Below, in pieces: positions 55,474 through 64,000 of a stretch of DNA of 64,000 nucleotides. The notes under the pieces were generated by a model. The model was given only the letters and a program-made list of their open reading frames with translations, searched no databases and was not told the DNA's origin. Every line of letters begins with the position of its first letter. Within the stretch, counting starts at the first letter, position 1. The stretch is from positions 316,757 through 380,756 of the forward strand of contig ML213517.1 of the NCBI GenBank assembly GCA_004369045.1, in the 5' to 3' direction. The translations under genes and the position numbers were made by a program. Source of the stretch: Heliocybe sulcata (Eukaryota; Basidiomycota; Agaricomycetes; Gloeophyllales; Gloeophyllaceae).

Positions 55474-57819
55474 CTATGGATGGTGATTGTGTCTATCCTG
55501 TAAGCCGAAGACATGCCAGTCCACCAAAGCTTGCACGTCAGTATACGTATCAGAGATCAGCTGCTCAATCCTGTCCTGAGGATCGCCTGTGCATATCACC
55601 TCTGCGGCCAGCACCGCCCATCTGAAGACTCCAGAGGCGCGTTCGACGAGCTCGTCAAGGTGTGCCTCGCATGGCCAGTCATCCGGAAGCTGGTGTTCCA
55701 CCTGGATATCCCGCAACCGCCCATGCAGGAACTTCCGGATATCCGCTACGTTCTCCTGGTCCTTCACGTCCAACTCAAGCGGTTGGACGTACGTACTACA
55801 CTGGAAACGTCGCCGGATATCGTGCTCTGGTCGGCTGGTGATGAGCACCCTAATATGCGACGGCATGCGCGGAAGCTCATCCTCCAACAAAGACAGCAAG
55901 TCTCTTCTTGTCTGGACATCCCCGCACTCATCAAGTCCATCGACAATGATTGTCACAGGCTCCCGCACATCTGGCAGGAGCATAGCCGGCTGAATGAGCA
56001 GCTCTTGGAACCGGCTCTTCAACGACGCGTGGACAATTCCAGGGTTCTCTCGGATAGTCTGCGCGACGGCCTTCCCGAACGGTGGGCTGAACTGGCTGAG
56101 TTGGTAGGTAAGCGACTCGAGGCAGCCGGCGACGTCGGATCGATCTTTCGAGTTGCAGTCGAAGAAGTGTACTGCGCCGAGGCGACCACCGTGGCAAATT
56201 CGATCCGCCACCGTCGTGGCAACCGCGCTCTTGCCTGAACCAGGGGGCCCGTACAGCCACATTATTCTCTTGTCGTGATCGCGGGAGGATGCCCATGCGA
56301 GGATGTTGTTCATGATGTTGCGTCGTGTGCCATCTTGGCAGCCGTTGATCGTCGTCTGACGCGCGTAGGCTGGCTTCAGGCGGGACAGCAAGATCTGAGA
56401 TTCTGAAGCATCACGTTTGTCAGGATGTCCACACCAAGTACCTTTGTGTGAGACTGACGTACCCAAATCGAGTACAGCTTGGGCAGTCGTGCTTGCAGTG
56501 AGAAGAATCTGCACATTTGCGCCGAGTTCTAACCGCTTCCTGAGCTGCTCAAACCGTTCCTTGTACTTTTCGACCTGCGGGGACGGCGAGACAAGCCGAG
56601 CTGCGAGCCAGGTTAGATCATCTGGTGATAACCGGAACCAGGGGACGTACTCCAAGCAGGGAGCGCGACATAAGCGACTACCACATCGATATACTCATGA
56701 GACAGAGTGAGCAGTCGTGCAATGTCGTCCCTGAAATGTTTGATGTGTGCCACGCCGGCGCCGGCAACTTTTTCAACGTAGGGATACACTTGGCTCATAG
56801 TCACGAGGAGTTCGAGGATACTATGGTCTTGCTGCAGCTGCGATTCATAGATCTGGCGATGTGGCATCAGGTCACAAGGCCCAGGACATGATTATACTAA
56901 CGGCTCATACTTACTACGCTCGCCAGTGAAAAGACTTTCCACGCGACGTTGATCAGAGGGTGTATCTAGAAGCATCGGTTTAGAGTTTAAGTACGGTCTG
57001 ACGGGAGTGCTTGAACCGACACTTACTTTGGTAGCCAGATTACCCGCTCTCTTAATGGTCCTGAGCGCAGAGAGGACATCCGATAGTGCAGATAGTGGAT
57101 CCTTGCCAGGCTTGCTGGCGGAACTTATGTTGATAGCTGGCAACGATGGGACCAGGCGCTCTGCAGCACGGCGTACGACAAGATCAAAGGCTTCTTCCAG
57201 CGTAATTTCCAGCGCTTCGACTTCCAGGACACCGCTCGCACCAGTAGTATCGTGGTTCAGCGTGAGGATAATTGCTATCCCAGAAACATCAAACTACAGC
57301 GCTTAAGTGATCAGGATGAGAGAAACCCACGACCACGTCTGTCGAGTAAATCTCGGATGGGCCATGATGCCTTCCCCAGGACCGTTTCTCGGCCCGGCGC
57401 TGGTACAGTCAAGAAGCGCTGCACTCTGAAGCGCACCTTCGTGTCGATATTCGGGACCATGCTAATAGAACGGTAAGTGCGAAATCTGGTATATAACACC
57501 AGACGTTTTACACGACATGTCGTTCATCTTGCCAGGTGGGGGAGGTAGTAGGCCCTGCTACTTGCGTCCTGCCCGAGCAAGGCTGGCCATCAATGCCGAT
57601 TTCCACATATGCTTCCGGCAGTCGACGCCACAGCGATAACGGTAAGCCGACAGCTCTGTGGACTGCAAATGCGTGAGCTGGGAAGGGTTGAGGAGGATTC
57701 TGTAATGTACCTGTCACTTGAATGGGGATCTTGCCCTCAATACTACTGGGGCACGGATCGTCAATGCCTGGATGTTCTGACTTCATGGGTAGTGACTCGT
57801 CGGAAGCGGCGTGGTCCAT
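55474..57819 (-). CDS. C2-NACHT STAND NTPase without visible C-terminal repeats
   Basis: Chosen start at 57819 (MDHAASDESLPMKSEHPG), 60 bp downstream of a TATAAG box. The C2-like domain has AVGLPLSLWRRLPEAYVEIG and TTSPTW; later exons continue VPNIDTKVRFRVQRFLTVP and FDVSGIAIILTLNHD. A helical linker follows (PLSALSDVLSALRTIKRAGN, AHIKHFRDDIARLL). The NACHT part has IMWLYGPPGSGKSAVATTVA (Walker A), VTIIVDGLDECGD (Walker B) and HIRVLITSRPEHDI (sensor). The protein ends soon after VERASGVFRWAVLAAE and LISDTYTDVQALVD. Ankyrin, WD40 or TPR repeats, usual in fungal STAND proteins, are absent. Such proteins act in non-self recognition. It may be a truncated paralogue or a repeat-free signalling form. 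Confidence 0.78.
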
Positions 57820-57876
57820 GATGCAGGAAGCTGGCGCGGAGAGTCGCACTGACCTGGGGAGATTGAGGGACGGCTT

Positions 57877-57883
57877 ATAAGTC
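57877..57883 (-). promoter_or_regulatory. TATA-like box of the C2-NACHT gene
   Basis: Minus-strand TTATAAG lies about 60 bp upstream of the chosen start codon at 57819. It favours that start over an upstream in-frame Met at 57933. Confidence 0.35.
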
Positions 57884-57889
57884 CTGTTG

Positions 57890-58775
57890 ACAAATAGACG
57901 CGCCGGGAACGGCACACTCGGCTCGGAAGACATTGGAGCTTCGGGAGTCGTTGCAAAGAAAGTTCAAGTTGAGCGCGCTGGTGGAGTTATCCCTCTGAGC
58001 GGCCTCATGTCATGAGAACCCAATATATGTCCCCCACGGATCTTGTGCGCTGCGCGGTGCAGCATGCTTTCCGCCAGGTGGAAGCTGCTTACACCTGCCC
58101 GTTCGCACCCGCCACCGTACATTATTCCGGAGCATTCGCTGACGGGACTCACCAGAGCCTCTTATCCGGGCACAGACATCGAAGTCGAACTGCTCAACTG
58201 TTCATACGATTAGAACATTTGAGCAGTGTGAACCGACGGTGCCGGAGAGACGTATGCAGACCAAACTCTGTCCATCGGCCTGTTGTGACTCCGCGACGAA
58301 GAGACTCGCTGAGCAGAACTGCATGGCCTCTTCCGCGTGTTGATTACTAGATCGTATCAACCTCGATCCGCTTTCATGTTGACGAAGATGCCAGAGATAC
58401 GGAGAAAGGGACCGCGCGTCGTGTTTTCTTCAGCGTCTCGCTTTCAGACGCCGACTATATATGAGATGAATAGAAGTCCAGCCGTACGTTCGGATGACCT
58501 GACACTCTGCCAAATCTCCAGTGGGTCTTGGGAATTCTCCAGCGTCAATTTGCCTGATGGCAGACAGGCTACTGCAGAGCGGTCCAAATGATGAATTCGG
58601 GAAGGGAAGGAGGACAGGGAAGAGGAGTGCGGTGGCATGATCTGCTTGGTTCTATTTGGCCCTGGCGTTGCCACAAGCGCGTCTCTTGTTCAGGTACGTC
58701 CTCTACAAGAGTCCGCTCCGAGCCTCCGACCAAGCACCGATTCTGCGTCCTGCTTTGCTGTAATCTGATTTGTGC
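57890..58775. other. Divergent promoter region, C2-NACHT (-) and OYE-like reductase (+)
   Basis: About 900 bp with no supported gene; open frames are short and motif-free on both strands. Confidence 0.45.
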
Positions 58776-60542
58776 ATGACGGAGCTGGGTGTAATTGAGT
58801 ATCATGGACAACCGGAGCACTTGAAAGCCTTTTCCGAGACTGTCCTGCCATGCGGCAGGATTATCCGAAACCGCTTTGTGAAGGCACGCCCAATCTTTCT
58901 GACGATGAGTTGTACGACGATCTAACAGTAATTCGCAGTAGGTTGCCATGTACGAACACGGGGCCGCGTTGCTCGGTGGCCCACCTAATGCATATCATCA
59001 AGCCCTGTACCGCACTTGGTCTACAGGGCATTGGGGCATGTGCATCACTGGGAACGTTCAAGTCTCTCCTACGCATCTTACTCTTGGGCGCGATCTCGTC
59101 GTCCCAGACGTTCTCACAGCCTCGACTGTCCGACCCTTTAAGGAGCTAGCGGACTCTGTCCGCTCCGGCTGCTCGGAGACGCTCGCCATCTTGCAGCTAT
59201 CCCATGCTGGAAGGCAGTCCCCGAACCTACTAGGAGGCCGATTCCCTTTCGCTCCTCCCCTTGCGCCCAGCGCACTTCGTCTGGGAAGTGGAGCGAACTC
59301 TCAGGCAAGCTTTGTAGGGCGCCTGCTGTACCACGTTCTTTTTCAGACGCCGAAGGAAATGACCGTGGTCGACATTGACTACGTTGTGCAACAATTCACT
59401 AAAGGCGCGGAGATGGCTGTGGAAGCCGGCTTTGATGGTATTGAGTTGCACGCGTCTCATGGATGTTAGTGCATGTTCCTTTTGCTTACCTTAATCCTGT
59501 GCATACTCGTGGTGCATATGTGCTAAACTCTAACTACAGATCTGCTTGCCCAGTTCATATCGCCGAAGGTGACGTACCTTCTCCATTCTGCTTCTGTCAC
59601 TTACTGATTAATTAAACTCATTCGGGTAGAGCAATACGAGGGTGGACTCATATTCTGCTGGCAAGCTGGCCTTACTTCATCGCTTGGTCAGCTCCATTCG
59701 TGAAACAGTGCCGTCGGACTTTGTTGTTGGAATCAAAATGAACGCTGCTGACTATGCGATTGCTGGAGGCGCCATGGATGCCGACCTGCCATTGCAGCAC
59801 TTCCTAGAAATTGGCAGCTGGGGTTTGGTCGACTTCATAGAGATCAGTGGAGGCGACTACGAGAATCCAGGTAAATTGTACATGCAGTACCGATGTCAAC
59901 AAGCTTTTTCACGCCGGTTCTACAGCCTTCATGGGGAGCATCAAGCCCTGCTCGCAACGGCAAGCTCTGTTTTCCAACTTCTCCAGCAGAGCCATGAACG
60001 CTCTGTCTACTTTGCCTCCTGAATCTCAGAAGACTGCTCCGCTAGTTCTGTTGACAGGTGGCCTGAATACCCTGTCCCAATGCTCATCGGTTCTGAAGAA
60101 CAACTACGCCCATCTGTTGGGAATCGGGCGTTTGTCCATCCTCTGTCCGGACTTCCCGCGCCGAGTCTCGCAATTGAAAGCTTGTGAAGGTGACTATTCG
60201 AGTTCGGAGCCCACACTTGATGTACCGCGTCCTGTCGCAGAATTCGACGAAGCCTCCGGTACACTGGACCGGGTCTGGCGGCATGTCAGCAAGCTGGTCG
60301 GTTTCCCCAAGCTGATAGGCGCCGGCATGGAAATGGCGTGGTACATAGTTATGATGAGGCGCGTCGCGGCTGGACAGGAAGTGGACGCCACTGTTGGTGG
60401 CGTAGGTGCAGTGATGAACATGTGGTTCTGGAGAGCTCCTTCAAGGCTTGAGAGTCGCCATGCAGTGATTCCCATAGCAGCGCTCAGCGTCTTCTTGCTA
60501 GTCCTGGCTGTGGTCGCCCTACTGTGGAGAGCTGACTCATGA
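58776..60542 (+). CDS. Old-Yellow-Enzyme-type flavin oxidoreductase with C-terminal membrane anchor
   Basis: The start MTELGVIEYHGQPEHLKAFS leads to LPCGRIIRNRFVK. Exon 1 ends AAG|GCACGC, a GC donor; the acceptor GCAGTAG lets the frame continue VAMYEHGAALLGGPPNAY. The FMN barrel has WGMCITGNVQVSP, ILQLSHAGRQSPN, VQQFTKGAEMAVEAGFDGIE and LHASHG joined to YLLAQFISPKSN. Then come VVGIKMNAADY, DFIEISGGDYENP and TAPLVLLTGG. An extra C-terminus holds two hydrophobic stretches, the last being IPIAALSVFLLVLAVVALLW, and ends RADS (TGA 60540-60542). The barrel reduces activated C=C bonds with NAD(P)H via FMN. The tail anchor suggests ER or another membrane. Confidence 0.85.
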
Positions 60543-61301
60543 ATCCCGCAATTATATGTCAGGATGGAACGCACCATGTGAGGCTTCTGTCTTGTGTCTA
60601 TTTTTATGACGCTCATTCGACGGAAGCTTGAACCTTTACCGGATCGTGCATCCGGGCTGCTCAGTATTCGCAATCGTGTGTTCCACTCGGATCAAGCCTG
60701 GTCCTTGTCGTGACGGCTATTGCGCGGTTTGCACTGATGTTCTGCAGGACGTCCTGAACATGCTCCGTTTGAGGTCGGATCTACTTGCTATGATAGCTGG
60801 TCGATTGGCTGGCTATCTTGGGCTCACAGCTGGGATCGACCGCACCGTTCTCGAAGCTGGGGGAATCCCGCAACTGTGGAGGCAATCGTGTTCGTTTTGT
60901 ACGGAACCCTATTTTCCTAAGATATGTCAACTTACTGGCAACGCAGATACCATATAGTATATATAATATGCCTTCAATAAAGTGCCTGTGCTTCAGTGAA
61001 GAAATTCTTTATGTTGGTTTCGTTGATCTTCAAGCTCGTCGAAAAGTTCCCCATGGCACTGCCGGCGGGCCATTATTTCTTGGTTCCGCAAATAGGGTGT
61101 AATGAAGTCATCGCGGCAGGCACAAATCCAGCATCCATCGATCTCACTCAGCATCGATGTGGGCGCTCTGGGGCACCGACGGAATGCATTATCCGAGGAA
61201 CTACCGGACCGGGCTTATAAGTATATCAGCCTTGTATGTATCTGGCTGCTGCAGCGTATCGTCCGCTTTGACCCCATCTATCCTTCGCACCCGAGTCTAA
61301 A
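60543..61301. other. Intergenic, OYE-like gene to aldo-keto reductase
   Basis: No gene supported. A TATA-like run (ttataagtatat, 61215-61226) lies about 80 bp upstream of the aldo-keto reductase start. Confidence 0.5.
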
Positions 61302-62525
61302 ATGCCTGCCTCCACCTCTGTCAAGCTCAACACCGGCGCTGAGATGCCGACTGTTGGTCTCGGTATGTCCATTCTTCAATCAGGATAATGAAGACGCGAA
61401 GCACTCACGATTTATGCATAGGTACCTGGAAGTCGAAGCCTGGTGCCGTCGAGCACGCTGTCGAGTTCGCTCTCAAGAACGGCTACAAGCATATTGACAC
61501 CGCTGCTGCCTATGGTAAGGAATCGTCATCTGTTTCCAGCTGTGGACGCTCACTATCGCCTGTAGAGAACGAGAAGGAAGTCGGTCTCGGTATTAAGGCA
61601 TCCGGAGTTCCCAGGGAGTCGATCTTCCTGACCACCAAGCTCAATAACCCTGACCAGAGGAATCCTGCGGCTGCTCTGCAAGCGTCGCTCGAGGCCCTCC
61701 AGACTCCCTACCTCGACCTCTGTGAGTGAACTGATCAATGAAGTTGAACTGTCGCAATGCTAAATGGGAAACATAGGGCTCATGCACTGGCCCGCTCCCA
61801 TGACCAAGGACATGAAAGCTGACAAGGAGTACGACTGGCTCACTACGTGGAAGGACATGGAGAAGCTATACCAGGAGAACCCTGACAAGCTCAAGGCTAT
61901 TGGTGAGTATCCACATTTGAAACGAAGCAACCGCTGGACTGAAACAACAATGCTCAGGTGTCTCCAACTTCTCCGTCAAGTTCCTTGAGCGTCTGCTCAA
62001 GGAGGCAAAGGTCGTGCCCGCCGTCAACCAGATCGAGCTGCACCCGTACGCATTACTCGATGACTATTCTATCCCGATCACTCTACTCACATGTTATTCA
62101 GGTCCTGCCCTCAACAGGAGCTCGTCGACTACTGTGTCAGCAAGGGAATCGTCGTTACTGCCTACTCCCCGCTCGGGTCCGACAACTCTCCTCTCTTAAC
62201 GAACCCCGTCGTCAAGAAGATCGCCGACAAGTACAGCGTCTCCCCCGCGAACGTCCTCATCTCCCTGCAGGCGAATCGCAAGAGTGTCACGGTCCTGCCC
62301 AAGTCCGTTACCAACGAGCGTATCCTTGGTTAGTGGCATCCCTTAAAACGGCGGCTCTTGATACTGACATAAGTTACCTTGTGCGCTTCAGCCAACGCTA
62401 AGATCATTGATCTGACAGAGGAAGACATCAGCGACCTCTTCGCTATCGACAAGACAGCGCACTTCCGTGCTTGCCACCCTGGCTGGACTGGCTTCGGCAG
62501 CCTTGGTTTCCCCGACTGCGAGTAA
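61302..62525 (+). CDS. Aldo-keto reductase
   Basis: The start [20 protein letters not shown] leads by an intron to [20 protein letters not shown], then [11 protein letters not shown] (catalytic Asp and Tyr). Next come [11 protein letters not shown] (catalytic Lys) and LWLMHWPAP (catalytic His), so the Asp-Tyr-Lys-His tetrad is complete. Further motifs are [42 protein letters not shown] and [12 protein letters not shown] (NADPH site). The end is [17 protein letters not shown] at 62523-62525. The length, about 300 residues, is standard. It reduces aldehydes or sugar-type carbonyls with NADPH in the cytosol. Six short introns, all with good GT-AG ends. Confidence 0.9.
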
Positions 62526-63631
62526 ATACCTTAGAAGTGGACGTGAACTTCCTGCTGGAAGGGGTGTAGAAAACACATCTTGTGTATTTTTATCCATTAA
62601 TATGGCATGCATCCATGGCCATGATCGTTATACGGAGATTTGGAGAACGAGCGATCGACTCTACTGCCGTCAACTCTAGAGACCATGAGATATTTACCTG
62701 CGCTATGACAGCAACCGGTAAGCTCGATAGCCAAGGCAGACAGTGGATTTACGCGCAATCAGGAGCACGGTGAGGAATGCCAGCGATCGACAGCAGCAGA
62801 GATGACATTGAGTCAAACAAAGTACGCCTAGGATACCTATGTAGAGCCTAGGATAGATATATGATAAATAAACAATAACGATACAAGAGCAGGATCATAG
62901 AGAAAAGCTAGGGCTACAAACTGATGATGCAGTGATACAGATAGATGGTTGGTGTTATGATGTACAGATGGCTTGGGCTACATAAGATATAGATTAAAGC
63001 AGGTGCAAAATTCAAAACGCATCGGGGCGATGTCAGCCTAGCGCATGACATCGGAGCCGAAGGGGGATACCGGCGATGGCAGAAGGGAGGGCAGAAGGTT
63101 TTGGTGATGCAGATAGTGGGTGGAAGCACGCGCAAGCTCAGCACGATTACTCGACGAAGAGTTGGAGGCCTGGAGTTGAGATGATTGAATGGCTCCAGGA
63201 ACTGGGATGATTAGTCGAGACGCCTCCGATGTGCGTTGCAAGACTGATGCCTAGAAGACGCGCACGAGAACCTTACCGTCTAGCCCTATCCGCGACGAGA
63301 ACCGTCCTTCTGGTGTGGCCTTTCGGCCAGGAACAATTCTACGGACTCACCTCCCGAACCTACCAGGAGTCACAACATCGGCGTTAGCGGCTGGGCATGG
63401 GCAATCGCGGTTAACGGGAGTCTGTGGGGTGCTGCCGTCAATCTGTCATTAGGGGTCCTTTGGCTGGTAGAACGCTGGTTCCCTGGAGGGAAATCGGAAA
63501 CTGAGGGAAAATGAGAATCATTGAAGGAACGTGCATGTGGGGCACGGGGGACTTACGTCATGCGACATGGATGAATACCGGTGTCCAACTACAGGAACCT
63601 AAAAGGGAGAAAGGGGCCCTTTCGGGCGGGG
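62526..63631. other. Intergenic, about 1.1 kb
   Basis: No gene supported. AT-rich sequence with ataga/gatag-like runs at 62820-62960 probably holds the aldo-keto reductase terminator region. Confidence 0.45.
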
Positions 63632-63672
63632 TAAGGGTGGGGGGGGCGCAGCTAGCGCACCCCCCACCCTTA
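63632..63672. repeat. GC-rich hairpin, 18-bp arms, 5-base loop
   Basis: TAAGGGTGGGGGGGGCGC at 63632-63649 and GCGCACCCCCCACCCTTA at 63655-63672 are inverse copies with one mismatch around the loop AGCTA. The left arm carries G runs. It is about 100 bp downstream of the stop codon of the minus-strand gene at the window edge. Confidence 0.8.
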
Positions 63673-63772
63673 AAAGATCCCTAAAGTCACATTTGTCAGT
63701 AGGCTAATCAGCACCGGCAAGCTAGAGTAACTTACCAATGTCCAACTCCCGAACCAGCCGTTGCGTGTAAAG

Positions 63773-64000
63773 TCAGTAAAATCCCGAAGTCCCGAAGTCC
63801 TCTGGTGCATAACAATCCGAGTCTGCAAAGAGCGCCATGAATACGTACTCGAAAATCACATGGAACTTAAGAGGCGACATACCTTGAGCGACTAGAGTAT
63901 ACGCTGTTGCCGCCCCCGACGTTGACCGTCTCCCCGGTGACTCCGCGTCCCGCGATGCCCATTTGCCTTCAGCCGCCCGCGTCCGAAGCTCCTCCTGGTA
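63773..64000 (-). CDS. 3' end of an unrecognised gene (partial, cut by window edge)
   Basis: From the edge the minus strand is open as YQEELRTRAAEGKWASRDAE and then SPGRRSTSGAATAYTLVAQ, up to a donor GTATGT (exon 63883-64000). The acceptor TTTGCAG gives a last exon (63773-63822) reading DSDCYAPEDFGTSGFY and TGA. The phase matches, and the other two frames are closed by stops. The intron is 60 nt. The family is not recognisable from about 55 residues. Confidence 0.5.
   Translation of the reverse strand, partial: YQEELRTRAAEGKWASRDAESPGRRSTSGAATAYTLVAQGMSPLKFHVIFEYVFMALFADSDCYAPEDFGTSGFY

Overview
The window is eukaryotic nuclear DNA from a filamentous basidiomycete, most likely an Agaricomycete of the wood-rot type. 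Genes are split by many 45-70 nt GT-AG introns, are densely packed on both strands, and include families I know mainly from mushrooms: a Mag1-like secreted glycoprotein, DUF6534-type multi-pass membrane proteins, a C2-NACHT STAND protein and a basidiomycete RNI-like repeat protein. No rRNA, tRNA, CRISPR or bacterial operon is visible. The species cannot be told from the sequence alone.

Left part (1-22.6 kb): the 3' tail of a plus-strand gene, a Mag1-like secreted glycoprotein and a six-hairpin-glycosidase-like protein lead into a secondary-metabolite locus. Its core is a minus-strand reducing polyketide synthase of about 8.2 kb, read as KS-AT-DH-degenerate ER-KR-ACP-thioester reductase. It is followed upstream by an unrecognised coding region, a Baeyer-Villiger-type flavin monooxygenase and a GMC oxidoreductase, all on the minus strand. 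A DUF6534-type seven-helix membrane protein (plus) closes the block. Together these could build a reduced polyketide, release it reductively as an aldehyde or alcohol, and oxidise it further.

Middle part (22.6-44 kb): after a gene-poor 3.8 kb stretch come an ECM4-type glutathione transferase, a Dus1-type tRNA-dihydrouridine synthase, a multi-pass membrane protein, protoporphyrinogen oxidase (HEM14), an SRm160-like PWI/SR splicing factor and an enolase-superfamily dehydratase. HEM14 is flanked by two paralogous single-span membrane proteins with identical first-exon length. A 643 bp TIR transposon without coding capacity, bounded by a 9 bp target-site duplication, sits in the shared promoter between HEM14 and one of them.

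Right part (44-64 kb): a p24/Erv25-type cargo receptor, two tandem tiny genes of matching three-exon structure, an RNI-like leucine-rich-repeat protein, a kinase-like protein whose catalytic loop lacks the Asp, TFIIE-alpha, a C2-NACHT STAND protein with no visible C-terminal sensor repeats, an Old-Yellow-Enzyme-type oxidoreductase with a C-terminal membrane anchor and one GC-AG intron, an aldo-keto reductase, and the 3' end of a further minus-strand gene at the edge. All exon joins were made by eye from splice signals and reading frame; joins described as uncertain should be treated so.
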